From DAOUKH01 sp034421515 (lineage in GTDB: Bacteria; Chloroflexota; Dehalococcoidia; SHYB01), in the NCBI GenBank assembly GCA_034421515.1, contig DAOUKH010000060.1, forward strand, positions 1 through 30,327: 30,327 nt of DNA, read 5' to 3'. The notes under the pieces were generated by a model. It was not told the DNA's origin. It did no database searches and saw only the letters and a program-made list of their open reading frames with translations. The position numbers and the translations under genes are program-made. The first letter of the stretch is position 1. The number at the start of each line of letters is the position of its first letter. Of this stretch, positions 1 to 7,274 are shown piece after piece.

Positions 1-1740
1 ATCGCCAGCCACCTGCGGTTCGAGCGCGGCGACCTCGACGAGGGATTTGCCGAGGCGGCGCACGTCTTCGAGCGCGAGTACAACACGAGCGCGGTGCACC
101 CCGGCTACATCGAGCCGCACGCCTCGACGGCCTACTGGGCGCCGGACGGCAAGCTCACCGTCTGGACCAGCACCCAAGGCCACTTCATGATCCGCCCCAC
201 GCTGGCCGAGGTTTTTGACCTTCCCGCCAACCACGTGAAAGTCATACCGACCGAGATCGGCGGCGGCTTCGGCGCTAAGCTCAACCTTCACCTGGAGCCC
301 ATCTGCACCGTCCTCTCAAGGAAGACGGGGCATCCCGTGAAGTCGGCGATGACGCGCAAGGATGTCTTCGCCGGCGCCGGGCCTACCTCGGGCACTTACA
401 TGAAGGCCAAGGTCGGCGTGGGCGCCGAAGGACGGATAACCGCGGCGCAACTGTATCTGGCATTCGAGGCCGGCGCGCTACCCGGCTCGCCCGTGGGCGG
501 AGCCGCGTCCACGGCCCTCGCGCCCTACAAGATCGACAACATGGTGGTCGACGCCTACGACGTCATCGTCAACCGCCCCAAGGTGGAGGCGTACCGGGCG
601 CCCGGGTCGGCCATGGGAGCGTTCGCGGTCGAGACGCTGATGGACGAGATCGCCGAGGCCCTTGGGCAAGACCCGCTCGACTTCCGTCTGAAGAACGCCG
701 CCAAGGAGGGCGACCGCGCCCCGACCGGTGTGACCCTCCCTCGCGTGGGCTGCATCGAGGTCGAGGAGGCGATGAAGCGCCACCCGCACTACACAGCGCC
801 GCTCGGCGGGCCCAACCGCGGGCGCGGCGTCGCGGTCGGCTTCTGGGGCAACGGCGGCGGCGACTCGTCGGCCACCCTCAGCGTGAACGACAACGGCACG
901 GTGAGCATCATCACCGGCTCAGTGGACATCGGCGGGACCCGCCCCGCCGTCGCGATGCAGGCGGCGGAGGTGCTCGGCCTCACGGCCGAGGACATGGCCC
1001 CCACCGTCGGCGACACCGACAGCGTCGGCTTCACCAGTTGGACCGGCGGCAGCCGCACCGCCTTCGCCACCGGCATCGCCGCTATCACGGCGGCGGAGAA
1101 GGTGCGGGACGAGATGGTCCGTCGCGCCGCCCTCCTCTGGGAGCTCCAACCGGAGGACGTCCGGTTCGAAGACGGCTTCTTCATCAACGGCAAAGACCCC
1201 AGCGAGCGGCTCAGCTTCAAAGAGATGGCCGCGCAACTGCCGAAGACCGGCGGGCGCGTGAGCGCGTCGGCCTCCACCAACGCCACCAAGATCGGCCCCG
1301 CCTACGCCGGCCACATCGTCGACGTGGAGGTCGACCCGGAGACGGGCAGAGTCCAAGTCATTCGCTACACGGCGGTGCAGGACGTCGGCCAGGCCGCGCA
1401 CCCGAGCTACGTCGAAGGCCAGATGCAGGGCGGCGCGGCGCAAGGTATCGGCTGGGCGCTGACCGAGGAGTACGTCCTCAACGACGACGGCGAGATGCTC
1501 AACGCGAGCTTCCTTGACTACCGTATGCCGACCTCCTACGACCTCCCCATGATCGACACGGTGTTCGTCGAGGTGCCCAATGCGGGCCACCCCTTCGGGC
1601 TGCGGGGCGTGGGCGAGGTCCCCGTCGTGCCTCCGGCCGCGGCCATCGCCAACGCCGTCTACAACGCGACGGGCGTGCGCATGACGAGCCTGCCGATGTC
1701 TCCCACCAACGTCCTCAAGGCGCTTCGCACCGCGGAGTGA
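1..1740 (+). CDS. Xanthine dehydrogenase/CO dehydrogenase-family molybdopterin-binding large subunit (5' truncated)
   Basis: This is the catalytic subunit of a molybdenum hydroxylase, which oxidises a C-H or aldehyde substrate with water as oxygen donor. The reading frame is open from base 1 and the first visible residues already match the family, so the gene starts outside the window. The 579 visible residues suggest that about 190 are missing, given a usual length of 750-780. Visible motifs are a GGGFGAK loop (genomic about 256-280), the YRAPGS segment (about 592-609) followed by the MDEIAEALGQDPLDFR helix, and a C-terminal GVGEVP motif (about 1606-1623) whose Glu is the expected catalytic base. 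The FAD and iron-sulfur subunits are not in view. The substrate cannot be told from sequence. The Moco genes moaD and moaE lie about 8 kb downstream. A dehydratase follows after 13 bp on the same strand. Confidence 0.9.
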   Translation: MASHLRFERGDLDEGFAEAAHVFEREYNTSAVHPGYIEPHASTAYWAPDGKLTVWTSTQGHFMIRPTLAEVFDLPANHVKVIPTEIGGGFGAKLNLHLEPICTVLSRKTGHPVKSAMTRKDVFAGAGPTSGTYMKAKVGVGAEGRITAAQLYLAFEAGALPGSPVGGAASTALAPYKIDNMVVDAYDVIVNRPKVEAYRAPGSAMGAFAVETLMDEIAEALGQDPLDFRLKNAAKEGDRAPTGVTLPRVGCIEVEEAMKRHPHYTAPLGGPNRGRGVAVGFWGNGGGDSSATLSVNDNGTVSIITGSVDIGGTRPAVAMQAAEVLGLTAEDMAPTVGDTDSVGFTSWTGGSRTAFATGIAAITAAEKVRDEMVRRAALLWELQPEDVRFEDGFFINGKDPSERLSFKEMAAQLPKTGGRVSASASTNATKIGPAYAGHIVDVEVDPETGRVQVIRYTAVQDVGQAAHPSYVEGQMQGGAAQGIGWALTEEYVLNDDGEMLNASFLDYRMPTSYDLPMIDTVFVEVPNAGHPFGLRGVGEVPVVPPAAAIANAVYNATGVRMTSLPMSPTNVLKALRTAE

Positions 1741-1753
1741 GGTTGACCGGTCG

Positions 1754-2233
1754 ATGACGCCGGAGACGCCGTACATGACGCCCGAAGCCCGCGAGGGGAT
1801 CGGGGCCGAGCGGGTCTACGTCAGCGACGTCGTGTCGCGGCGCCACATCCTGGAGTACATCGTAGGCGTGGGCGACGACGAGGCCTACGACGTCGCCCAA
1901 GCCGCGAGCGACGAGGACCTCGCCGCCCCGCCGATGTTCCACGCCGCCGCGACACGGCCGGTCGTGCCCGAATCGTCCTTGGCCGAGGACGGCCAGTACG
2001 TCGGCTTCGCGGTGCCGGGCATCGTGGGGCGGACGCTGGCAGGATCGCAGGAGACGGAACTCTTTGCTCCGGTGCGCGTCGGCGACACGATCACCGAGCG
2101 GGAGCGCGTCGCGGACATCGAAGAGAAGCACGGCCGAAGCGGCAAGCTGATCCTGGTGACGCTAGCTTCGGACTACACCAACCAACGCGGCGAGCTCATC
2201 GCCCGCGGCACGTCGGTCCTGATCTTCCGCTAG
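1754..2233 (+). CDS. FAS1-like dehydratase / MaoC N-terminal hot-dog domain protein
   Basis: This 159-residue protein looks like a stand-alone FAS1-type dehydratase domain, the hot-dog fold seen as the N-terminal half of MaoC-like hydratases. The N-terminal segment with VVSRRHILEYIVGVGDDEAYD and the following AAPPMFHAA stretch are typical. Such half-domains usually pair with a second hot-dog protein that supplies the Asp/His catalytic dyad, and none is visible here. It probably acts on an enoyl- or 3-hydroxyacyl-CoA. It follows the molybdenum hydroxylase by 13 bp and is likely co-transcribed with it. The start is uncertain: ATG 1754 is given, but ATG 1775 has a GGAG at 1762-1765 and would remove seven residues. 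The 3' end faces the alcohol dehydrogenase gene with only 10 bp between them. Confidence 0.75.
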   Translation: MTPETPYMTPEAREGIGAERVYVSDVVSRRHILEYIVGVGDDEAYDVAQAASDEDLAAPPMFHAAATRPVVPESSLAEDGQYVGFAVPGIVGRTLAGSQETELFAPVRVGDTITERERVADIEEKHGRSGKLILVTLASDYTNQRGELIARGTSVLIFR

Positions 2234-2247
2234 GGCTAGACGCCTAG
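2230..2247. terminator. Short inverted repeat over convergent stop codons
   Basis: CTAGG (2230-2234) and CCTAG (2243-2247) are separated by 8 bases and overlap the stop codons of both the dehydratase and the alcohol dehydrogenase. The stem is only five base pairs and lacks a T-run, so a terminator role is weak inference. Confidence 0.25.
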
Positions 2248-3332
2248 TCGAACGTCAGGACGGTGCGGGTGACCGCGCCGGTCTTCATATCGTCGAAGGC
2301 GGCGTTGACGTCGTCGAGCGTCCGCTTTTTCGTCACCAGCTCGTCGAGCTTCAGGCGGCCCTGGCGGTAGAGGTCGAGGTAGGCCGGCATATCGAGACGG
2401 AATCGGTTCGACCCCATGCGGCTGCCGACGAGCCGCTTCTCGGTGATGAACGCCGCCGCGGGCAGGTCGAGGCGGGCCGACATGGGGAAGAAGCCGATGA
2501 GGACGGCCGTCCCGCCCACAGGCCGGACGCAGGCGAACGCCTGCTCCGCCGTATTAGCGTTGCCGATGGCCTCGAAGGCGTAGTCCACGCCCGCGCCGCC
2601 GGTGATCTCCTTGATCGCCTCGACGGGGTCGGTCTGCGAGGCGTCGACGGCATGGGTGGCGCCGAACTCCTTCGCCGTCGCCATTTTGTACTCGTTGATA
2701 TCGACCGAGATGATCGTGCGCGCCCCCGCGATGTAGGCGCCTTGCGCCGCGGCGAGCCCGACGCCGCCCGCGCCGAAGACGGCGACGGTGGAGCCGGCCT
2801 CGACCTTCACCGTCCGCAGCGCCGCGCCGAGCCCCGTCAGGATGCCGCAACCGATCAGCGCCGCGCTCTCCAGCGACAGGTCGTCGTCGACCTTTAAGAG
2901 GCCGCGCTCGGCGATGACCATGCGCTCGGCAAAGCTGGCGACGTTGGTGAACTGTGCGATGGGCGCGCCTTCCTTGCTGAGGCGCGGGGGCTGATCGGGG
3001 GCGCGCTGCTGCCGGTTGTCGCAGAGGTAGGGGTAGCCGCGCAGGCAGGTCTCGCACTCGCCGCACCAGATGGACGGGCAGACGATTACGTGGTCGCCGG
3101 GCTTCACGTAGGTGACGTCGGGGCCGACTTCCTCGACGATGCCGGCGGCCTCGTGCCCAAGCACCATCGGCCCGCGCATCCCGGGGATGAAGCCGTCGAT
3201 GATGTGCGCATCGCTGCCGCAGACGCCGCTGGCGACGGTGCGGACGATGGTCTCCTTGCCGACGGGGTCGGCGATCTCGATATCCTCGATGCTGAGCGGC
3301 GCGTGGGCCTCGTGGAAAAGGGCTGCTTTCAT
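2244..3332 (-). CDS. Zinc-dependent alcohol dehydrogenase (class III/Zn-MDR type)
   Basis: This 362-residue medium-chain dehydrogenase/reductase probably oxidises an alcohol, or reduces an aldehyde or ketone, with NAD(H). Likely catalytic zinc ligands are C38 (in VCGSD), H60-E61 (GHEAAG) and C162. The structural zinc loop has C90, C93, C96 and C104 in the classic spacing. The Rossmann motif GAGGVG is at 187-192, and the acidic residue after strand two (D211, in SVDIN) favours NAD over NADP. The start ATG at 3332 is preceded by GGAG about nine bases upstream. It lies 39 bp after the short-chain dehydrogenase gene on the same strand, and both are probably read from the promoter at 4161-4190. 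The physiological substrate is unknown; neighbours suggest carbon catabolism. Confidence 0.9.
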   Translation of the reverse strand: MKAALFHEAHAPLSIEDIEIADPVGKETIVRTVASGVCGSDAHIIDGFIPGMRGPMVLGHEAAGIVEEVGPDVTYVKPGDHVIVCPSIWCGECETCLRGYPYLCDNRQQRAPDQPPRLSKEGAPIAQFTNVASFAERMVIAERGLLKVDDDLSLESAALIGCGILTGLGAALRTVKVEAGSTVAVFGAGGVGLAAAQGAYIAGARTIISVDINEYKMATAKEFGATHAVDASQTDPVEAIKEITGGAGVDYAFEAIGNANTAEQAFACVRPVGGTAVLIGFFPMSARLDLPAAAFITEKRLVGSRMGSNRFRLDMPAYLDLYRQGRLKLDELVTKKRTLDDVNAAFDDMKTGAVTRTVLTFD

Positions 3333-3371
3333 GTCGTGTTCTCCGTTTCGTGTTCGCGGCGTGGGCGCGCC

Positions 3372-4124
3372 TTAGACCATATAAACGCCTGCGTTGGCGT
3401 GCAGCGTCTGACCAGCTAGGGCGTTGTTGGGACAGGTCGCCACATAGACGACGACCTCTGCGACTTCCTCGGCACGCATCGGCCGGCCGAAGGGGAAGTC
3501 GCGGCGCTGCTGGTTGAAGATCTCTTCCGGCGGGCCTTCTTCGCCGCCCATATTGGTGCCGATCACGCCGGGGGCGACCACGGTGGCGACGATATTGTGG
3601 GGGGCGACCTCCCACGCGAGCACCTTGGTGAAGGCGATCACCCCCGCCTTTGTGGCAGAGTAGGCGGCGGTCCCTTTCAACGGTTTGAGAGCGCCGCCCG
3701 ACGAGACGTTGATAATGCGCCCGCCGCCGGCCCGCTGCATTGCTGGAATGACCGCCTGGCACATCAACATCAGCCCGCGCAGGTTAATCCCGATCAGCCG
3801 GTCTATCCCCTCTTCCGTCAGCGCGTCGATGCGCTCGTTGACCATGACGCCCGCCACGTTGGCGAGCACGTCGATGCGCCCCATTGAGGCCTCGGATTCC
3901 TGCATGAGCGCCTCCGCGCTGGCCTTCTTCGACACGTCCGTCGAAATAAACAGGGCGCGCTGCCCCGTCTCAGCCTGGATGGTCTCGACCGCCTCCGCGC
4001 CCCAGTCCTCGCGGATATCGGCGACGACGATGTCGTAGCCCTCGCGGGCGAGTCCCAGGGCGGAAGCCCGGCCCAGCCCCCAGGGGCGCGCCGCGCCCGT
4101 CACGATCGCGACTCGGTCTGCCAT
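3372..4124 (-). CDS. Short-chain dehydrogenase/reductase (SDR, 3-oxoacyl-ACP reductase-like)
   Basis: This 250-residue classical SDR is a likely NAD(P)-dependent oxidoreductase. The start ATG at 4124 is chosen over an upstream in-frame start at 4157 because a GGAGG lies six bases before it and the protein then begins at the usual MADRVAIVTG strand. The glycine-rich cofactor loop reads TGAARPWGLG, two residues longer than the usual TGxxxGxG. The NNAG motif is present as NVAG. The catalytic Ser, Tyr and Lys are visible in INVSSGG and AAYSATKAG. The PG segment after strand six (APGVIGTNM) is also typical. It is the first gene of a two-gene operon with the zinc alcohol dehydrogenase. The substrate cannot be assigned. 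Confidence 0.9.
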   Translation of the reverse strand: MADRVAIVTGAARPWGLGRASALGLAREGYDIVVADIREDWGAEAVETIQAETGQRALFISTDVSKKASAEALMQESEASMGRIDVLANVAGVMVNERIDALTEEGIDRLIGINLRGLMLMCQAVIPAMQRAGGGRIINVSSGGALKPLKGTAAYSATKAGVIAFTKVLAWEVAPHNIVATVVAPGVIGTNMGGEEGPPEEIFNQQRRDFPFGRPMRAEEVAEVVVYVATCPNNALAGQTLHANAGVYMV

Positions 4125-4160
4125 GTGTTGCCTCCGGCGGCGCGGATAGCGCGCCACCGG

Positions 4161-4190
4161 ATATTAGGAAGGCCCCCGGCGCGGCGTCAA
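4161..4190 (-). promoter_or_regulatory. Sigma70-like promoter for the SDR-ADH operon
   Basis: On the minus strand, TTGACG (plus coordinates 4185-4190) and TAATAT (4161-4166) are separated by 18 bp. This places the transcript start near 4154, about 30 bases before the SDR start codon and its GGAGG. Confidence 0.65.
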
Positions 4191-4216
4191 GGAAGCGTTG
4201 CACGCGGCGACCTTGG

Positions 4217-4260
4217 CGCCAGTCGCCCTCAAAGGGGGCGAGGCTTAAGGTGTTCTCGCC
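4217..4260 (+). repeat. Family A interspersed repeat, copy 1 (partial)
   Basis: This short copy contains a CCCTC...GGGGGCG arm pair followed by GAGGCTTAAGG and a GTTCTCGCC-like tail. It matches the right-hand part of the copies at 5537 and 18036. It lies between the SDR promoter and the end of the amidohydrolase gene. Confidence 0.6.
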
Positions 4261-4284
4261 TGATGGAAGGCGAGGGCATCGGGA

Positions 4285-5436
4285 CTACACCGCCAGGTTG
4301 AAGACTTTGGCGGCGTTTTCGACGAGCACCTTGCGGCGCTCTTCCTCCGCCCAGTCGCCCATGGCGCGCTCGATGTAGTAGTGCGAGTTGGGCCACGTGC
4401 AGGTGGGGTGGGGGAAGTCCGACTCCCACATGATGTTGTCGATGCCGATCTCGTCGCGCGTCTTCAGTCCGAAGACTTCGAACCAGAAGTTCACATAGCA
4501 CTGGCGGCGGAAGTAGGCGCTGGGCCGGAGCGGCATTCCCTCGCGGCTGAGCTTCTGGCGCTCCCACTGGTGGTCAGCGACCTCGAGCAGGTAGGGCGCC
4601 CAGCCGAGCCCGCTCTCCGAGGCCACGAACCGCAGCTTGGGAAAGCGCTCCAGGATGCCGGAGAAGAGCAGGATGCTCATCACCTGCGTGTTCGACGAGA
4701 TGCTCCACGTCGAGAGCGCCGCCAGGCGGAACATGTCGCTCTGGCCCTCCCACAGCGCCGACCGGTCCAGCCCCATGCTCCCGCCGGTGCCGATGTGGAA
4801 GTTAATCGAGAGCCCGGCCCCCTGCGCGGCGGCCCACAGCGGGTCCCAGTAGGGATCGACGACGTGCGGATAGCCGAACTGGTGGGGGAAGACGAAGGTG
4901 ATCCCCTTGATCCCGCGCTTGGCGGTGCGCTCGACCTCGGCGACGGCCTCCGTCACGTCCCACAGCGGCAGCGCCGCGAGCGTGATGAAGCGGCCGGGAT
5001 AGGGGTCGGCGTACTCCTCGATCTGGAAGTCGTTGTAGGCGCGCAGGCACGCCAGCCGAAAGTCGGCAGGGTAGCTGGTGTCCTGGAAGGTGTTGCCCGC
5101 GACCCCGGCGACGTTGCCGAAAAAGGCGTGGACGTCGACCCGGTCCCGGTCCATCGCCTTGATCCGCTCGGCGGGCACGTACGAGCACACCGGCATGTCG
5201 GCCCAGACGCGCGGCGCGAACTGCGCCCGGTCTTCCAGCGCGCCGCTGACGACGCCGAGCTTGCCGCTATAGCCGCCGGGACGGGGCCGCCCGTAGATGT
5301 ACCACGAGTCCTCCCCGTCCTGGTCGCGCTTCACCTGGGGAACCAGGTCGCCCCACTCCCGCTTCGACATGCGCGAAGTCCACGTCTCCGGTCCCTCCTG
5401 CAAGTGGTCGTCTGTCGAAATGACCCCGTACTTCAC
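4285..5436 (-). CDS. Amidohydrolase family 2 (metal-dependent TIM-barrel hydrolase)
   Basis: This 383-residue protein belongs to the amidohydrolase-2 group (PF04909, the ACMSD-like fold), whose members cleave C-C, C-N or ester bonds and include decarboxylases. The first metal site, usually HxH, is reduced to DDH at residues 9-11, as is common in the divergent branch of this family. Later elements are visible: a barrel strand with FVFPHQFGYP, INFHIGTGG with a likely metal-ligand His, FVASESGLGW, and WESDFPHPT with the likely catalytic Asp near the C-terminus. The start codon is GTG at 5436, with GAAAGGG just upstream. It is transcribed alone from the promoter at 5464-5493. The substrate is unknown; neighbours suggest breakdown of an aromatic or carboxylic compound. 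Confidence 0.85.
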   Translation of the reverse strand: MKYGVISTDDHLQEGPETWTSRMSKREWGDLVPQVKRDQDGEDSWYIYGRPRPGGYSGKLGVVSGALEDRAQFAPRVWADMPVCSYVPAERIKAMDRDRVDVHAFFGNVAGVAGNTFQDTSYPADFRLACLRAYNDFQIEEYADPYPGRFITLAALPLWDVTEAVAEVERTAKRGIKGITFVFPHQFGYPHVVDPYWDPLWAAAQGAGLSINFHIGTGGSMGLDRSALWEGQSDMFRLAALSTWSISSNTQVMSILLFSGILERFPKLRFVASESGLGWAPYLLEVADHQWERQKLSREGMPLRPSAYFRRQCYVNFWFEVFGLKTRDEIGIDNIMWESDFPHPTCTWPNSHYYIERAMGDWAEEERRKVLVENAAKVFNLAV

Positions 5437-5463
5437 GCGCGCACCCTTTCCTTCAGCGAGGCG

Positions 5464-5493
5464 AGTCTACCGGCGCGTTGAAGGCAGGGTCAA
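5464..5493 (-). promoter_or_regulatory. Sigma70-like promoter for the amidohydrolase gene
   Basis: On the minus strand, TTGACC (plus coordinates 5488-5493) and TAGACT (5464-5469) are separated by 18 bp. The predicted transcript start is about 20 bases before the GTG start codon. Confidence 0.65.
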
Positions 5494-5536
5494 CGGCGCG
5501 GGAGGGGTGGACTTCGATAGCCGCCGGCGGTTGCGA

Positions 5537-5662
5537 GGGGGCCCCTCATGTCAATTTTCTCCCGCGGGGAGAAGAGGCCGGACCACCCGGCCCCACCTCC
5601 GGCGCGCCTGGGGGCGTGCCCTCTCAGTCTCCCCCAGAAGGGGAGCGGCTTAAGGCGGTCGC
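5537..5662 (+). repeat. Family A interspersed repeat, copy 2 (long form)
   Basis: This copy has two palindromic parts. The left part is TTCTCCC-GC-GGGAGAA within a GGGGCCCCTC... context, almost the same as the copy at 10669. The right part is CTCCCC-CAGAA-GGGGAG followed by GGCTTAAGGCG, as at 18036. It fills most of the 320-bp gap between the amidohydrolase and zinc-ribbon genes. No gene is supported in that gap. Confidence 0.75.
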
Positions 5663-5692
5663 CGGGCGTGACACGGCGGTGTCATCCGCTGC

Positions 5693-5722
5693 TTGCCCAT
5701 TGGCGGGGGCGTTTCCTACCAT
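5693..5722 (+). promoter_or_regulatory. Sigma70-like promoter for the zinc-ribbon/HTH pair
   Basis: TTGCCC (5693-5698) and TACCAT (5717-5722) are separated by 18 bp. The -10 element overlaps an in-frame ATG at 5721, so the downstream ATG at 5757 is the more likely start of the following gene. Confidence 0.55.
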
Positions 5723-5756
5723 GACGGTAGCGCTTACTTTTTGGACGACACTCCTG

Positions 5757-6080
5757 ATGACACTCCCGTACGAACCCGAATCGTACCGTCCAGCCGCCGA
5801 GCAACCGACCGATGACGAACCAACCGATAGCGAAGCCCCCGCGCCGACCGGCGAGCGCGTCCCCCGGTTCGCGATCTTCGCGGCGTGCCCCAAGTGCGGC
5901 GGCCAGTACGAGCGCGACGGCCACAGCTGCATGTGCTTCCAGTGCAGCTTCGAGTGGGACGTGCTCGACGCCATCGAGGACGTCTTGGAGCGCGCCTTCC
6001 GGCGCTACCCAGGCCCGCCGCCCGCTCCCCGCCTCCACGACGCCCCCCGCGACCTCTTCGGCGAGGAACCGGCGGCGTAG
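5757..6080 (+). CDS. Small zinc-ribbon protein of unknown function
   Basis: This 107-residue protein is not one I recognise by family. A Pro/Glu/Asp-rich, probably disordered N-terminus (1-32) leads into a compact cysteine cluster with C44, C47, C58, C60 and C63 (CPKCGG ... CMCFQC). This looks like a zinc ribbon with two CxxC knuckles. An acidic helix (about 68-82) and a Pro-rich tail follow. ATG 5757 is preferred over ATG 5721, which sits inside the likely -10 element; neither has a clear Shine-Dalgarno. The next gene, a sigma-region-4-like helix-turn-helix protein, begins about five bases after this stop. The two are probably expressed together and may act together in transcription, which is inference from adjacency only. 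Confidence 0.6.
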   Translation: MTLPYEPESYRPAAEQPTDDEPTDSEAPAPTGERVPRFAIFAACPKCGGQYERDGHSCMCFQCSFEWDVLDAIEDVLERAFRRYPGPPPAPRLHDAPRDLFGEEPAA

Positions 6081-6085
6081 CACGA

Positions 6086-6436
6086 TTGGAGATCATCGGG
6101 GCCCAGAGGGGACTCGCCCACGCCGCCAAGGTCAGCCTCGTCAAGACCAAGCTCGGGGTCCTCTTCCGGACACCACGCCGCCACTACCGGCTCAACACCG
6201 GCGAGCGGGTCGAAACGGGCTTGGCCTACGCCGACCGCGCCGTCGACGCGGGGGAGCTGCTGTACGCGCTGGGACGCTGCACGCCGCGCCAGCAGGAGGC
6301 GCTGCGGCTCTGGCTGGGGTGGGACGGCCTGTCGCAGGAGCGGATCGCCGAGCGGCTCGGCGTGAACGTCGCCACGGTCAAGCGCGACCTCAGGGGCGCG
6401 TTCGAGACGATGGTGGCCTCGATTTGGGACGAGTGA
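6086..6436 (+). CDS. Sigma-70 region 4-like helix-turn-helix protein
   Basis: This protein is about 116 residues long. Its C-terminal half resembles sigma-70 region 4: CTPRQQEALRLWLGWDGLSQ leads into a helix-turn-helix at about 82-104 (ERIAERLGVNVATVKRDLRGA). The N-terminal half is basic (KVSLVKTKLGVLFRTPRRHYR) and matches no domain I know. It has no sigma region 2, so it should not act as a full sigma factor; a DNA-binding regulator or anti-sigma/co-sigma role is possible. The start is uncertain: TTG at 6086 is the first usable codon after the upstream stop, and the nearest GAGGAA (6062-6067) is too far away. Translational coupling to the zinc-ribbon gene may explain this. The stop is seven bases from that of the convergent phosphoesterase. 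Confidence 0.6.
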   Translation: MEIIGAQRGLAHAAKVSLVKTKLGVLFRTPRRHYRLNTGERVETGLAYADRAVDAGELLYALGRCTPRQQEALRLWLGWDGLSQERIAERLGVNVATVKRDLRGAFETMVASIWDE

Positions 6437-6467
6437 CCGGCCCCTAACGTCCCCGCTCCAGCCGGTC
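6435..6467. terminator. Inverted repeat at convergent gene ends
   Basis: GACCGGC (6435-6441) and GCCGGTC (6461-6467) form a perfect 7-bp stem with a 19-base loop. The repeat spans the stop codons of the HTH gene and the phosphoesterase gene. There is no T-run, so termination is inferred from position only. Confidence 0.35.
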
Positions 6468-7172
6468 GATTAGGTAGGGAGGCAGGCCCGCCTTCCGCAT
6501 TCGCCGCTGCACCTCGGCGATGTCGTAGGCGGCGCGGTGGAAAGCGGCCGTCTTTCGTTCGAGGTCGAGGACGGCGTAGGCGGCGCGGGGGTCGCCGTCG
6601 CGGGGCTGGCCGACGCTGCCGGGGTTGATGATGGCCCGGCGCGGCGGCTCGATCGGTCCGCCGGAGCCTGGAAGCACGTCGAGCGTCCCGTCGGGCCCCG
6701 GCTCAACAATGACCATCGGCACGTGCGAGTGCCCCACAAGGCACCACTGGGTCTCGAAGCAACCGAAGCTCGCCAACGCGACCGGCTCGGAGAGGACGTA
6801 CTCCCAGACCGGCTCGCGGGGGCTTCCGTGGGCCAGTGTCACGCTCCGCCGCGCCGCCCGCGTTGGCAGCGACCCCAGCCAGGCGCGGTCGGCCTCGGCG
6901 AGCACGCTGCTGGTCCACAGGTTGGCCTCGGCGGCGTGGGGGTTGAAGTCGTCGATGGGAATCGCGCCGAGGGCGCCGAGGTCGTGGTTTCCCGAGAGCG
7001 AGACGGCGCACCGGTCGCGGATGATCTCGACGCAGGGGCCGGGGTCGGGGCCGTAGCCCACGACGTCGCCGAGGCACCAGACCTCGTCGACGCCGGCGGC
7101 GTCGACCCCGGCCAGCACAGCCTCCAGGGCCGGCAGGTTCGCGTGCACGTCCGAGACCACCGCCACCCGCAT
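6444..7172 (-). CDS. Calcineurin-like metallophosphoesterase
   Basis: This 242-residue protein is a cytoplasmic metallophosphoesterase of the YfcE/MJ0936-like type, which hydrolyses phosphomono- or diesters with two metal ions. The full motif series is visible: SDVHAN (D8, H10), GDVVGYG, GNHD, LAHGSPRE and GHSHVPM near residue 145, followed by a conserved NPGSVGQPRDG segment. These cover the metal ligands and the catalytic His. The length and motif order are normal, so the enzyme is probably active; its substrate is unknown. The start ATG at 7172 is only six bases after a TAGACT -10 element, with no Shine-Dalgarno, so the mRNA may be leaderless. Its 3' end almost touches that of the HTH gene. 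Confidence 0.9.
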   Translation of the reverse strand: MRVAVVSDVHANLPALEAVLAGVDAAGVDEVWCLGDVVGYGPDPGPCVEIIRDRCAVSLSGNHDLGALGAIPIDDFNPHAAEANLWTSSVLAEADRAWLGSLPTRAARRSVTLAHGSPREPVWEYVLSEPVALASFGCFETQWCLVGHSHVPMVIVEPGPDGTLDVLPGSGGPIEPPRRAIINPGSVGQPRDGDPRAAYAVLDLERKTAAFHRAAYDIAEVQRRMRKAGLPPYLIDRLERGR

Positions 7173-7178
7173 CGGGCC

Positions 7179-7184
7179 AGTCTA
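7179..7184 (-). promoter_or_regulatory. -10 element for the phosphoesterase gene (possible leaderless transcript)
   Basis: TAGACT on the minus strand lies exactly six bases before the ATG, so the transcript would begin at or next to the start codon. No good -35 element was found, so this is moderate to weak evidence. Confidence 0.4.
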
Positions 7185-7212
7185 GCACCGAGGCGCGTGC
7201 ACGCCGCACTGC

Positions 7213-7241
7213 TTGCCGGGCTCTGGGGCCGGTGCTAGGCT
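7213..7241 (+). promoter_or_regulatory. Sigma70-like promoter for the CoA-transferase pair
   Basis: TTGCCG (7213-7218) and TAGGCT (7236-7241) are separated by 17 bp. The predicted transcript start near 7248 supports the TTG at 7275 as start codon rather than the TTG at 7251. Confidence 0.5.
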
Positions 7242-7274
7242 GGCCGCGCTTTGCTTCCTGAAGGGGAGGTCCGT

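Noticed and set aside
4381..5481. Open frame of 366 codons on the plus strand
   Set aside because: It lies opposite the amidohydrolase gene, has no recognisable motif and has the composition of a shadow frame.
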